Source: Pandoraea sputorum (GTDB lineage Bacteria > Pseudomonadota > Gammaproteobacteria > Burkholderiales > Burkholderiaceae). Taken from it: a DNA stretch of 64,000 bases. Below, piece after piece: positions 49,048 through 58,074 of the stretch. The notes below the pieces were generated by a model that saw nothing but the letters and a program-made list of their open reading frames with translations, was not told where the DNA came from and made no database searches. The stretch lies in assembly GCF_000814845.2 (NCBI RefSeq), contig NZ_CP010431.2, positions 434,001 to 498,000 of the forward strand. Reading direction: 5' to 3'. Both the position numbers and the translations under genes were made by a program. Positions within the stretch are counted from its first letter, which is position 1; each line of letters starts with the position of its first letter.

Positions 49048-50199
49048 ATGCGAAACCCCGTGCGCACTGCCCTGCTGGGTGCGATGTTGCTGGCGTTGGC
49101 CGGCGGCGCTGCCGCTCAGGTCAAGATTGGTGTGAACATCTCGCTCACCGGCCCGGCGGCCTCGCTCGGCCTGCCTGCGCGCGACACTGTCGCCATGCTG
49201 CCGAAGGAAATCGGCGGACAGAAGGTCGACTGGATCGTGCTGGACGACGCGTCGGACACCACGACCGCCGTTCAGAACACCAAGAAGCTCATCTCCGAAA
49301 ATCACGTCGACGCCATCATTGGTTCGTCGATCACGCCGAACACGCTGGCGATGCTCGATGTGATCGCTGCTGGCACCACGCCGACGATTTCGCTCGCTTC
49401 GTCCGCCCGCATCATCGAGCCGGTCGACGCCAAGCGCTACTGGATGTTCAAGACCCCGCAGACCGACGCGCAGATGGCCTCCGCTATCGTGGCCCACGCT
49501 TCGCGTCACGGAGTGAAGAAGATGGCCTTCATCGGCCAGGGTGACGCGCTCGGCGAGGCTTTCTATGACGAAGTCGCCAAGTTCGCCAAGGTGAATCACA
49601 TCGAGATGGTCGCGAGCGAGCGCTTCGCACGCACCGACCCGAGCGTCACCGGCCAGATCCTGAAGATCATGGCGACCAACCCCGACGCCGTCGTCGTGGG
49701 GGCCGCCGGTACGCCGGCAGCGCTGCCGCCGAAGGCCCTCGCCGAGCGCGGCTACAAGGGTCTCGTGTACCACAACCACGGCGTGGGCAATAACGACTTC
49801 CTGCGCGTGTGCGGCAAGGACTGCAACAACACGTACCTGCCGGCCAGCCCGGTGCTCGTGGCAGCGCAACTGCCGAACGATCATCCGGCCAAGGCGGTCG
49901 CGCTCGACTACATCAAGAAGTTCGACGCCAAGTACGGCGCGGGCAAGGTGGCGGCCTTCGGTTCGTACGCCTGGGACGCTGGCATTTTGCTTGAGCGCGC
50001 GATTCCGATCGCACTGAAGACGGCCAAGCCGGGCACGCCGGAATTCCGCAAGGCGCTGCGTGACGCGCTGGAAACGACCAAGGACGTGCACGTCACGAAC
50101 GGCATCACCAACATGAGCCCGACCGATCACCTTGGCCTCGACCAGCGCGCCCGCGTGATGGTCAAGATCGAAAACGGCAAGTGGGTGATCGCCCCGTAA
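49048..50199 (+). CDS. Branched-chain amino acid-type ABC transporter substrate-binding protein
   Basis: 383 aa. Signal peptide MRNPVRTALLGAMLLALAGGAAA, cleaved before QVKIGVNISLTGPAASLG, the classic LivJ-type opening. Two periplasmic-binding lobes follow. LivJ-like proteins bind leucine, isoleucine, valine, but many homologues bind aromatic acids or other organic solutes. No permease or ATPase genes are adjacent and a terminator follows, so it is an orphan binding protein. AGGAGA precedes the start. 293 bp upstream are non-coding. Confidence 0.92.
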   Translation: MRNPVRTALLGAMLLALAGGAAAQVKIGVNISLTGPAASLGLPARDTVAMLPKEIGGQKVDWIVLDDASDTTTAVQNTKKLISENHVDAIIGSSITPNTLAMLDVIAAGTTPTISLASSARIIEPVDAKRYWMFKTPQTDAQMASAIVAHASRHGVKKMAFIGQGDALGEAFYDEVAKFAKVNHIEMVASERFARTDPSVTGQILKIMATNPDAVVVGAAGTPAALPPKALAERGYKGLVYHNHGVGNNDFLRVCGKDCNNTYLPASPVLVAAQLPNDHPAKAVALDYIKKFDAKYGAGKVAAFGSYAWDAGILLERAIPIALKTAKPGTPEFRKALRDALETTKDVHVTNGITNMSPTDHLGLDQRARVMVKIENGKWVIAP

Positions 50200-50304
50200 T
50201 CGCCGAAACTTCCGAATGCGGGACGTCATGTCCGTCCCGCATCAACCTCGTATTTGACCCGTTGACCGTCGGCGGCGCTGGCATATCCGGTGCCGCTGTT
50301 TCCC

Positions 50305-50332
50305 ATCCCCGCCTATGCGGGGATATTTTTTT
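50305..50332 (+). terminator. Terminator after the solute-binding protein
   Basis: ATCCCCGC (50305-50312) and GCGGGGAT (50317-50324) with a 4-nt loop, followed by A and seven T. It separates the binding-protein gene from the enoyl-CoA hydratase gene, which starts 14 bp later. Confidence 0.9.
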
Positions 50333-50345
50333 GGAGCGGTAAGCC

Positions 50346-51167
50346 ATGTCGCAAGACCCCTATCAACACTACCAGTCGCTGCAATTCAAGCGGCATCCGA
50401 ACGGCGTGCTCGAACTCATCATGGGCGCCGGGGCGAACAAGAGCGGTCTGTCGACGGCCGACCATCGCATGCATCAGGAACTGGCCGACGTGTGGCGCGA
50501 TATCGACCGCGACGCCCAGACGCGCGCCGTCGTGATTCGCGGTGAGGGCAAAGGCTTTTCAGGCGGTGGGGATCTGTCGCTCGTCGAAGACATGGCGGAC
50601 GACTTCACTGTTCGGGCGCGAGTGTGGCGCGAGGCACGCGATCTCGTCTACAACGTGATCAATTGCAGCAAGCCCATCGTCTCTGCGATGCACGGTCCGG
50701 CGGTCGGCGCGGGGCTGGTGGCGGGCTTGCTCGCGGACATCTCGATTGCCGCGAAGACGGCGCGCATCATCGATGGACATACGCGTCTGGGTGTGGCCGC
50801 GGGCGACCATGCCGCCATCGTCTGGCCGCTTTTGTGCGGCATGGCGAAAGCGAAGTACTACCTGCTGCTATGCGAACCGGTGACGGGCGAGGAGGCCGAG
50901 CGCATCGGACTCGTGTCGCTCACCGTGGACGAGGCGGACCTGCTGCCGAAGGCGTTCGAAGTGGCCGATAAGCTCGCGCGCGGCTCCAGCACGGCGATTC
51001 GGTGGACAAAGTACGCGTTGAACAACTGGTTGCGCAGCGCCGGACCGGCGTTCGACGCATCGCTGGCGCTCGAATTCATGGGCTTCTCCGGGCCGGACGT
51101 GCGCGAGGGGCTGGCGTCGCTGCGGGATCGCCGCGCACCGGACTTCGGAGGCGACGCCCCGTTTTGA
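50346..51167 (+). CDS. Enoyl-CoA hydratase/isomerase family protein
   Basis: 273 aa crotonase fold. The first oxyanion segment is [17 protein letters not shown]; the second is [22 protein letters not shown]. The usual catalytic Glu positions are not clearly conserved: the second loop reads [21 protein letters not shown], so hydratase activity is uncertain. Some homologues act as dehydratases, isomerases or thioesterases. GGAG precedes the start by 9 nt. It lies 87 bp upstream of phaM on the same strand, with a possible link to PHB or CoA-thioester metabolism. Confidence 0.85.
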   Translation: MSQDPYQHYQSLQFKRHPNGVLELIMGAGANKSGLSTADHRMHQELADVWRDIDRDAQTRAVVIRGEGKGFSGGGDLSLVEDMADDFTVRARVWREARDLVYNVINCSKPIVSAMHGPAVGAGLVAGLLADISIAAKTARIIDGHTRLGVAAGDHAAIVWPLLCGMAKAKYYLLLCEPVTGEEAERIGLVSLTVDEADLLPKAFEVADKLARGSSTAIRWTKYALNNWLRSAGPAFDASLALEFMGFSGPDVREGLASLRDRRAPDFGGDAPF

Positions 51168-51254
51168 CACACCGCTGGCGCAAGCTCGGCGTATGATCGA
51201 TAGCCATACGCCCTGTGTGCTTCAACTGCCGTCCGTGCCCGACTGGAGACTGTA

Positions 51255-52244
51255 ATGAGCGATTCGACGAGTGCCATGCCTAACGGCTTCGACATTCTCA
51301 AGAAGATGTGGGAGGCGTTCAGTCCGCCCGCGACATTCACCTCGCCGCTGACGCAGTTGATGCAAAGCGCTGCGCCGTTGCTCGATCCCGACGAAATCGA
51401 AAATCGCATTGCCGAGATGCGTGCGGTGGAACAGTGGCTCACGCTCAACCTGAACGTGCTGCGCTCGACGATTCAAGCCTTCGAAGTGCAGCGCGCCACG
51501 TACGCGACGCTGCGCGCGTTCGGCACGGGCAGCTTCGGTGCGACGGACGCGTCAGGCGCGACGGACACCGGCGCGTCCCCGTTCGGACAGGCGGCTGCTG
51601 CCAACCTCTGGCGTTCACCGTTTGCCGCCGCCGAGCCAGCGCAGGACGTCGAGCCGGAACCGCAGGCGAGTGCGCCCGAAGCGGAACCGGAAGCCGAACC
51701 CGAAGCCGGGTCGGAAGCTGCCGCGCAGGCCGGTGCCGAGAACGAAGCCGGTGCGTCGGCGTCGCCTTTTGGCCAGGCGAGCAGTGCCTATGGGGCGCTG
51801 GACCCGTCGATGTGGTTCAACGCCATGCGCGCGCAGTTCGACCAGATTGCCGCTGCCGCGCAGGCGGCAGGCGTCTCGGCTGCGCAGATGACCGAGGCTG
51901 CGGCGGCGCAAATGTCCGATGCGGCGGCTAAAGTAACGAAGGCAACGAAGGCCGCAGCACCGTCCGCAGCGAAGGCATCGGACAAGACGGCCGCCCCCAC
52001 AAAGCGCGCCGCGCCGGGAACGAAGACGGCATCCAGGACGGCGGCTAAACGCGCGCCGGCCAGCAAGAAGACGCCCGCCAAAACGGCGACTAAATCCGCT
52101 GCGGCCAAGACGTCGGCCAAGACATCCGCCAAAACGCCGGGACGCTCGTCGTCGGCAAAGGCCGAGGGCGAAACTCCGGCACAGGCGTCGGCCAAGGGCC
52201 GTGCATCGGGCAGCACAGGGAAACAAACCGCCTGGAAGTGGTAG
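51255..52244 (+). CDS. phaM: PhaM-type PHA-granule regulatory/nucleoid-binding protein
   Basis: 329 aa. The N-terminus NGFDILKKMWEAFSPPATFTSPLTQLM and LLDPDEIENRIAEMRAVEQWLTLNLNVLRSTIQAFEVQR match the PhaM family. A Glu/Pro/Ala-rich linker follows (PEPQASAPEAEPEAEPEA), then a histone-H1-like basic tail of KTAAK-type repeats (about 235-329). In Cupriavidus, PhaM activates PHA synthase and tethers PHB granules to DNA through such a tail. This protein is longer than that homologue through the linker and tail. No phaC in the window. Confidence 0.88.
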   Translation: MSDSTSAMPNGFDILKKMWEAFSPPATFTSPLTQLMQSAAPLLDPDEIENRIAEMRAVEQWLTLNLNVLRSTIQAFEVQRATYATLRAFGTGSFGATDASGATDTGASPFGQAAAANLWRSPFAAAEPAQDVEPEPQASAPEAEPEAEPEAGSEAAAQAGAENEAGASASPFGQASSAYGALDPSMWFNAMRAQFDQIAAAAQAAGVSAAQMTEAAAAQMSDAAAKVTKATKAAAPSAAKASDKTAAPTKRAAPGTKTASRTAAKRAPASKKTPAKTATKSAAAKTSAKTSAKTPGRSSSAKAEGETPAQASAKGRASGSTGKQTAWKW

Positions 52245-52322
52245 GGCGCGCGACTTCGGTTGCATGCCCGGCAGCTGACGGCGGGGGAAGAATAACGACA
52301 GCGAAGGCAGAGGAGGCCCCCC

Positions 52323-53609
52323 ATGATCTCAGGCGAACGTACCGGTCTCGTCCTGATGGGCGGAGGCGCACGCGCCGCGTATCAGGTCGGCGTGCTCGCG
52401 GCGATTGCCGCGATACAACGCGAGGTCCTGCCGTCGCGGCGGGCTATCCCGTTTCCGATTGTCTGCGGGACGTCGGCAGGTGCGATCAATGCCGCTGCAC
52501 TTGCCTCGCATGCAGACGATTTTCAGCACGGTGTCATGAAGCTCGACGCCGTCTGGCGTCAGTTTCACGCCGGTCAGGTATTTCGCGCCGATTCGCTGGG
52601 CATGGCGGGCACCGGTGCGCGCTGGCTCGCCGCCATCTCCCTCGGCTGGGCGTTGCGCCGCTCGCCGCGCTCGCTGTTCGACTGGTCCCCGCTGGCGGAT
52701 ATGCTGCGCCAGGCGATTCGTCTGGACCGGTTGCCGGACGTTTTCGCCTCCGGTGCGCTCGAAGCCCTGTCGGTCACCGCCTTGTCGTACTCCTCGGGCA
52801 AACACGTCACTTTCTATCAGAGCGCCGAACCGATTCAGGCGTGGAAGCGTTCGTTACGGCTCGCACGCGCTGTGCCGCTGACAGTCGAGCACCTGCTGGC
52901 ATCGAGCGCGATCCCGTTCCTCTTTCCGGCCATCGAACTCGATCTCGACGGACAGTCCGAGTATTTCGGCGACGGCTCGATGCGTCAGATCGCGCCGCTC
53001 AGTCCGCCGATTCACCTGGGGGCCTCGCGTGTGCTCATCATCGGGGCGTCGCACGGACAGTACGGACTCGATAGCAGCGGCGAGCGCATCGGCGGTTATC
53101 CGAGCCTCGCGCAGATCGGCGGACAGGCGCTGGCGAGCGTGTTCATCGACGGGTTGTCGGCGGATCTGGAGCGTCTGCAACACATCAACAATGTGCTGCG
53201 ATACGTGCCGGAGGCGCAACGCGAGTCGAGTGGATGGCGTCCCATCGAGACGCTGCTGATTTCGCCGAGCCAGCGTCTGGAGCCGATTGCAGCGCGACAC
53301 CTGAAGCAACTGCCGCGCGCCGTTCGCACGATGCTGGGGGCGATCGGCGCGGATGCCGAGCGCGGTGCGGCGTTTGCGAGTTACTTGCTGTTCGAGTCGG
53401 CCTACACGCAGGAGCTGATCGCGCTCGGTGAAGCGGATGCGTACGCGCAGCGCGACGCGATTGCCGCGTGGCTCGTGGCCGAAGCCGATGGTACGAGCCC
53501 GCTCGACGACGTCGAAGCCGGTGCGGTCGGCGGTGCCGCGCCACCGGCCAACTCGCCGCTGTCGATCGATCCCGGCACCGTGGCAGATACCGGAAAGCCC
53601 GCGGCATGA
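52323..53609 (+). CDS. Patatin-like phospholipase
   Basis: 428 aa. The oxyanion motif LMGGGARAAYQVGVL is at residues 11-25. The nucleophile elbow GTSAG gives Ser51 and the catalytic Asp is Asp217 in FGDGSM. It hydrolyses acyl esters of lipids by a Ser-Asp dyad. No signal peptide is visible. AGGAGG lies 6-7 nt before the ATG. The C-terminal 60 residues are Ala/Pro/Asp-rich and not conserved. It is 78 bp downstream of phaM, so it may be co-transcribed. Confidence 0.92.
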   Translation: MISGERTGLVLMGGGARAAYQVGVLAAIAAIQREVLPSRRAIPFPIVCGTSAGAINAAALASHADDFQHGVMKLDAVWRQFHAGQVFRADSLGMAGTGARWLAAISLGWALRRSPRSLFDWSPLADMLRQAIRLDRLPDVFASGALEALSVTALSYSSGKHVTFYQSAEPIQAWKRSLRLARAVPLTVEHLLASSAIPFLFPAIELDLDGQSEYFGDGSMRQIAPLSPPIHLGASRVLIIGASHGQYGLDSSGERIGGYPSLAQIGGQALASVFIDGLSADLERLQHINNVLRYVPEAQRESSGWRPIETLLISPSQRLEPIAARHLKQLPRAVRTMLGAIGADAERGAAFASYLLFESAYTQELIALGEADAYAQRDAIAAWLVAEADGTSPLDDVEAGAVGGAAPPANSPLSIDPGTVADTGKPAA

Positions 53610-53692
53610 GGCGCATGGACTTCCCGTCTCCCGACTCCCGTTTCCCATCTCCCACTTCCCGCTATCATTGCCGTCTTCACTGAGTCGCGCGT

Positions 53693-54544
53693 ATGTCGAA
53701 ATCATCCCGTTCCGCAGTCGCATGTCCCTATCCGTCGACGTTCTGGCGCGACCCGGCGTTGCCGTTTCTCGAAGCCCGCGAAGTGCTCGACGGGCGGCGC
53801 GTGTGCTACGCGCTGCACAGTCACGAGACGTTCTCCATCGGCGCGGTGACGGGCGGTCGCAGCACGTATCTGAACGGACGCGCCCGTGAGACCGTGGGGC
53901 GAGGCAGTGTCGTCGTGATGAACCCGGATGCGGTACACGCCTGCAATCCCATCGGCGACGAGGCATGGGCCTATCGCATGCTATTCGTCGACACGGCGTG
54001 GTTGGGCAATCTTCAACGCGAACTGGGGTTTGCGCATGGGCAGGATCTGCATCTCTTCGACCCGATGTCGTCGACCGACCCCGCGCTGTACGACGGACTG
54101 AACCGGCTTTACGACGTTTGCACCGACACGTCGCGTGATCGGCTGGAGCGCGAGAGCGTCGTGCAACAGTTTTTCATCGATGTGCACGAGCGGTTGAATC
54201 CCGGGCCGAAGCCGATGCGCGACGACTCGCACAAACTGCGTGACGCCGCCGATTTCATCCGCGCGCACTGCTGCGAGGCGTTGACGCTGGCGCAGATCAG
54301 TGCGGCGGCGGGCTTGTCGGCGTCGTATCTGACGCGGGCATTCCGTGCGCAGTTCGGCCTCACGCCGCATGCGTTTCTCATGAACCAGCGCATTCAGTAT
54401 GCGCGGGCGCGCCTGCGGCGCGGACATGCCATCGCCGAAGTCGCGCTCGACGCGGGCTTTGCCGATCAGGCGCATTTTCAGCGGACCTTCAAGCAGTTTC
54501 TCGCCGCGACACCGGGACATTATCGCGAGCCGCGCGCGGCGTGA
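53693..54544 (+). CDS. AraC-family transcriptional regulator
   Basis: 283 aa. The N-terminal cupin sensor begins with LPFLEAREVLDGRRVCYALHSHETFSIG. The C-terminal AraC domain has LTLAQISAAAGLSASYLTRAF and IAEVALDAGFADQAHFQRTF, with the final KQFLAATPGHYR. This sequence type is frequent beside LysE transporters, and the convergent neighbour at 54561 is one; the regulator probably controls it or a related exporter. Confidence 0.92.
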   Translation: MSKSSRSAVACPYPSTFWRDPALPFLEAREVLDGRRVCYALHSHETFSIGAVTGGRSTYLNGRARETVGRGSVVVMNPDAVHACNPIGDEAWAYRMLFVDTAWLGNLQRELGFAHGQDLHLFDPMSSTDPALYDGLNRLYDVCTDTSRDRLERESVVQQFFIDVHERLNPGPKPMRDDSHKLRDAADFIRAHCCEALTLAQISAAAGLSASYLTRAFRAQFGLTPHAFLMNQRIQYARARLRRGHAIAEVALDAGFADQAHFQRTFKQFLAATPGHYREPRAA

Positions 54545-54560
54545 GCGTCATTGCCCCGCA

Positions 54561-55148
54561 TCATCCCGCTGCAACCAGATACACCGCACTTCCCGCCAGC
54601 AGCGCGGCCATCACGCGATTGAGCCGCCGCACCCGTTTCGGATCTCGCATGTGATGGCGCAGCATCGCGCCTGCCGCCGCCCAACACCCGACCGACAACC
54701 AGCACACGACGAAGTAGATCGCAGCGAATTGCCAGATGCGTGTGGGGTTGCCGCCCGTGTAAGCGCCCATGCCTGCAAGCGCGGCGAGCCACGCCTTCGG
54801 ATTGAGCCACTGCATGACGGCACCGTGCGACAGGGTCGGGCCGCGCTGCGTGTTGGCGTCGCCAAGTTCACCGTTGTCGACGGCGAGCTTGTACGCCATA
54901 TACAGCAGGAACGCCACGCCGAACCATTGGATCGCATGCAGGAGCACAGGCACGCGCTGCAGGAGTTCGTACACGCCGAAACCTACGGCGACGAGCAGCG
55001 CGACGAAGCCGACGGTCGCCCCCGTCACGTGGCGCAAACTCGGCATGAGCCCATAGCGCGCGCCCGAGCCGAGCGCTACGACATTCACAGGGCCTGGCGT
55101 GATGGAGGCCGCTAGCGCGAACGCGGCCATCGAATAGAAAACGGTCAT
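54561..55148 (-). CDS. LysE/RhtB-family amino acid exporter
   Basis: 195 aa with five to six membrane helices. The signature AASITPGPVNVVALGSGARYG is at the N-terminus, and the helix-3 region WFGVAFLLYMAYKLA and WLNPKAWLAALAGMGAYT follow. Relatives export lysine, homoserine, threonine or other amino acids. The start at 55148 has GAGG 7 nt upstream and is preferred over ATGs four and nine codons earlier. It converges with the AraC gene. Confidence 0.9.
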   Translation of the reverse strand: MTVFYSMAAFALAASITPGPVNVVALGSGARYGLMPSLRHVTGATVGFVALLVAVGFGVYELLQRVPVLLHAIQWFGVAFLLYMAYKLAVDNGELGDANTQRGPTLSHGAVMQWLNPKAWLAALAGMGAYTGGNPTRIWQFAAIYFVVCWLSVGCWAAAGAMLRHHMRDPKRVRRLNRVMAALLAGSAVYLVAAG

Positions 55149-55277
55149 CGGAATCCTCATTGCGAACGAGTTCACAACATCACATGCGTCGGATGACGGT
55201 GTGTGTGAGGTTCCGACTTTAGGTGGAGGCTTGCGCGGTGTATTGAAGAAAACTGCTCTATGCAGGATCGTGGCGGC

Positions 55278-55715
55278 TCAAAGAAACATGCGCTCACGCA
55301 GCCAACGTATCAAACGTCCCAGAAAGGGGAGTTTCAGATAGATGTCTTCAGTCGCATCCCAATAGTCGCGCTGATAGGCGACGCGACCGTCGACCGCGAG
55401 CCGAAGATGCGACGCGCCATGGATGACCTGTTCGTCGTCGAGCCAGCGTTTGGCGTGAAAGTGGAGGTTCCAGACGAGTAATGCCTGATTGTGCTGAAGC
55501 AGTTGCGCCGTCACTTCGAAGCGCGGTACGTCAAGGCGCTCGAACAGATGCGTGAGCAGCGACGCGACTTCGGCGGCGCTGCGTACTTCGTGCAGCGGTG
55601 TCTTGACGTAGACGTTGGGGGTGTAGAACTCCCCCAGATTCTCGATGCTCTGGCGGGTCAACGTCTCGAAGTACTGGGTCAGGCGCGTGAGCGCGGCAGC
55701 GTGATCGATGTCCAT
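55278..55715 (-). CDS. NTF2-like (SnoaL-fold) protein
   Basis: 145 aa from the ATG at 55715; a GTG at 55721 has a better-spaced GGA and is an alternative. ALTRLTQYFETLTRQSIENLGEFYTPNVYVKTP and HLRLAVDGRVAYQRDYWDATEDIYLKLPFLGRLIRWL fit the nuclear-transport-factor-2 fold seen in clusters with cyclopropane-fatty-acid synthase and photolyase. It lies 24 bp after the chalcone isomerase-like gene. The function in those clusters is not known to me with certainty. Confidence 0.8.
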   Translation of the reverse strand: MDIDHAAALTRLTQYFETLTRQSIENLGEFYTPNVYVKTPLHEVRSAAEVASLLTHLFERLDVPRFEVTAQLLQHNQALLVWNLHFHAKRWLDDEQVIHGASHLRLAVDGRVAYQRDYWDATEDIYLKLPFLGRLIRWLRERMFL

Positions 55716-55739
55716 AGGCACGCTTGTCCGGGCGCGGGC

Positions 55740-56336
55740 TCAGCGGGCGTCGCTGATTAGTTCCGCGCGAAGATCGGGCGCGCTGGTGCGCGGGTCCAGC
55801 CAGATGGCGAAGAAGGCGCGTCCGAAGGCGTCGCCTGCGATCTGGCCGATGAGCTTGCCGTCCGAGTAGAAGCGAGTGCCGTCTCCCGGCCGGAAGACGC
55901 CGGTGAGATGCTGGCCTGCCGAGACGTCGGGCAAGATGCGCGCAAGTTCTTCGGCCCAATGCTGGCGCTCGGCGTCGGTCCCCAGTTGCAACTTGCTCAT
56001 CTCGATGAGGCTGCGTTGTACGAGCGTGTGGGACTTGAAACTTCGCGCGTAGCGCACGTCGAGCACGAGCGGATGCGTGCTCCAGTTGGCGCTGAGGCGA
56101 TTCGCACCGGAGAAGAGGGCGGCGTCGTATAGATGGAAGCCCATTCGCGAGAACGATCCCTGCCCGACGAGATGCGCGGACGGGATTTCCTGCGAGGCGA
56201 GTTGCTCGACGTCGAACGCCAGAGCGCCAGGCGCTGCCGCCACGGCCATCAAAAAACAGGCGGTGCGCAACCAGACGGCAAAGTGGGGACGATGAACTGC
56301 GTGCGCCCGGTTTGCCCGATGTGCTCGAAGTGCCAT
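55740..56336 (-). CDS. Chalcone isomerase-like exported protein
   Basis: 198 aa. A signal sequence covers about residues 1-40 (FAVWLRTACFLMAVAAAPGALA), then a chalcone-isomerase-like domain with LVGQGSFSRMGFHLYDAALF, RSFKSHTLVQRSLIEM and GDGTRFYSDGKLIGQIAGDAFGRAFFAIWLD. Bacterial members are not flavonoid enzymes and often occur with the NTF2-like protein and fatty-acid-modifying genes; here only the NTF2-like partner follows. Probably periplasmic. Confidence 0.85.
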   Translation of the reverse strand: MALRAHRANRAHAVHRPHFAVWLRTACFLMAVAAAPGALAFDVEQLASQEIPSAHLVGQGSFSRMGFHLYDAALFSGANRLSANWSTHPLVLDVRYARSFKSHTLVQRSLIEMSKLQLGTDAERQHWAEELARILPDVSAGQHLTGVFRPGDGTRFYSDGKLIGQIAGDAFGRAFFAIWLDPRTSAPDLRAELISDAR

Positions 56337-56744
56337 GCTCGGCTCCCTATCGGTGAAGGGATCAAGGATTAAGTCGAGTCGGTAGGCCCATTGGCGACGC
56401 CCGGCTCGTTCTGCCGGTGCGTCTGCCCGTCATTCATGTTGCGTAATTGCGACTGAGAACTATCCTCAAAGTGAGGCGTGGCGAGCGGCGGTTGTCGGGC
56501 CGGCCTGCGGCACTACTGAGGCGCCACTGAGGCGATTTCGTCGCAAATTCGGAACGATTGCTTCCAGCGTAGACCATGGGCGCGGCCTGCGCAGGCCCGT
56601 GGCACAAGGAAATACCCTGACACCTCACCTGAAATCGCCCTTTGGACGGCCGGGGCAGGGTAAGCATCGACCGCGTGCAACCGTCTATCAGGAGGTGCGT
56701 TGGGAAGCCTCTTGCTCCCTCAGCTTAGGTCGTTTGCGTGACAA

Positions 56745-56760
56745 TTTGACAGGCGTCAAA
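56745..56760. promoter_or_regulatory. Operator-like palindrome TTTGAC-4-GTCAAA
   Basis: Perfect 6-bp arms with a 4-bp spacer. The left arm runs into TTGACA, a consensus -35 sequence for a rightward promoter, so a bound protein would block or modify that promoter. Confidence 0.45.
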
Positions 56761-56770
56761 ATTACGACGC

Positions 56771-56805
56771 ATTACCGTCACGTGAGTGTCAAACGTCACG
56801 GTAAT
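56771..56805. promoter_or_regulatory. 13-bp inverted repeat with 9-bp spacer
   Basis: ATTACCGTCACGT (56771-56783) and ACGTCACGGTAAT (56793-56805) match inverted at 12 of 13 positions. It begins 10 bp downstream of the TTTGAC palindrome. Its size suits a dimeric regulator or a hairpin at the start of a transcript. Confidence 0.5.
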
Positions 56806-57061
56806 TAAGGGGAATTATGTTATGATTCAAGAGTTTGCCCATATTTTAGTAGGGTCGCTCTAAGCCATTTTGCCAGGATGCGGCCAGTCAACAGGCGTGA
56901 AATCGCCGTCCTTCTGCGACGGCAGGGTTCAAGACGTGGAACCGGACGGCGGGGGCCGACCGAGACCCGCTCACCGTTTTGTCTGTCGAAATTCGGCGTA
57001 AACTTTCACAATACTATCTTGAGTCCTGGTGTAAGGTCTCGCGACCTTGGGGGTAATTGAA

Positions 57062-57943
57062 ATGACCGAAATGCTGTATCCCGAACTGTACAAGTCGCTG
57101 GAGGCAGTGCGTTGGAACATGGAGAAGGACATTCCGTGGGACAAATTCGACGCAAGCCAACTCACCGACGATCAGGCGCGCACCATCAAGATGAATGCCA
57201 TCACGGAATGGGCGGCGCTGCCGGCCACCGAGATGTTCCTGCGCGACAATCGTGACGACAGCGATTTCTCCGCATTCATGAGCGTGTGGTTCTTCGAAGA
57301 GCAGAAGCACTCGCTGGTGCTCATGGAGTACCTGCGCCGCTTCCGCCCGGAACTCGTGCCGACCGAAGCCGAGCTGCACGCTGTGCGTTTCCCGTTCGAT
57401 CCGGCGCCGCCGCTCGAAACGCTGATGCTGCACTTCTGCGGCGAAATCCGCCTGAACCACTGGTATCGCCGTGCTGCCGAATGGCACACCGAGCCGGTCA
57501 TCAAGCACATCTACGAAGTCATTTCGCGCGACGAAGCGCGTCATGGCGGCGCTTATCTGCGCTACATGAAGAAAGCCATGACGACCTTCGGCGACAACGC
57601 ACGTGCTGCGTTCGCGAAGATCGGCGTGTTGATGGCTGCGGCGCGTCGCACCGAAAAGCCGCTGCACCCGACCAATCTGCACGTGAACAAGGAACTGTTC
57701 CCGAACGATACGGTGCAGTCGCGTCTGCCGGAGCCGGAATGGCTCGAACACTGGCTCGACGAGCAAATCAAGTTCGACGACAGCTGGGAAAAGAAGGTGG
57801 TCGAGCGCATTTTGCACAACATGTCGCTGCTGTTCGAGCGCACGTTCGCGACGGCGCAGGACCTGAATCGTTACCGCAAGGAAATCACCGTCCGCCTCGC
57901 GGCCGTGACCGCACCGGCACCGGCCGTCGCGGCATCTGCGTAA
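57062..57943 (+). CDS. Diiron ferritin-like (acyl-ACP desaturase-related) protein
   Basis: 293 aa. A four-helix diiron pattern is visible: Glu49, Glu80-x-x-His83 (EEQKH), Glu128 (FCGEIRLNHW) and Glu158-x-x-His161 (DEARH). Two ExxH motifs spaced like this occur in acyl-ACP desaturases and diiron oxidases. Substrate unknown; an oxygenase or oxidase role is likely. The C-terminal Ala/Pro tail is unconserved. GGGGG lies 8 nt before the ATG at 57062. A UUCG-loop terminator follows at 57980. Long regulatory upstream region. Confidence 0.82.
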   Translation: MTEMLYPELYKSLEAVRWNMEKDIPWDKFDASQLTDDQARTIKMNAITEWAALPATEMFLRDNRDDSDFSAFMSVWFFEEQKHSLVLMEYLRRFRPELVPTEAELHAVRFPFDPAPPLETLMLHFCGEIRLNHWYRRAAEWHTEPVIKHIYEVISRDEARHGGAYLRYMKKAMTTFGDNARAAFAKIGVLMAAARRTEKPLHPTNLHVNKELFPNDTVQSRLPEPEWLEHWLDEQIKFDDSWEKKVVERILHNMSLLFERTFATAQDLNRYRKEITVRLAAVTAPAPAVAASA

Positions 57944-57979
57944 TCCAAAACGCAGGCAGACTTCGCGGTATCAACAAGA

Positions 57980-58001
57980 AAGGGGCTTCGGCCCCTTTTT
58001 T
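57980..58001 (+). terminator. Rho-independent terminator with UUCG loop
   Basis: AAGGGGC (57980-57986), loop TTCG, GCCCCTT (57991-57997), then T residues to 58001, 36 bp after the ferritin-like gene. Confidence 0.92.
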
Positions 58002-58074
58002 GTTTGGGGCGGTGAGGCTCGTGGGACAATAGCGGCCATCTTTGCGAACAGCGCGTCCACTTCGATCGAACGTC

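Larger units (their letters stand above)
56337..57061. other. 725-bp intergenic region with regulatory repeats
   Basis: No credible gene. The stretch 56735-56830 is AT-richer and holds two inverted repeats (56745-56760 and 56771-56805) and a TATGAT -10-like element at 56821. GCCGTC and GACGGC at about 56907-56923 form a small hairpin. The ferritin-like gene begins at 57062, so a long leader is possible. Confidence 0.5.
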
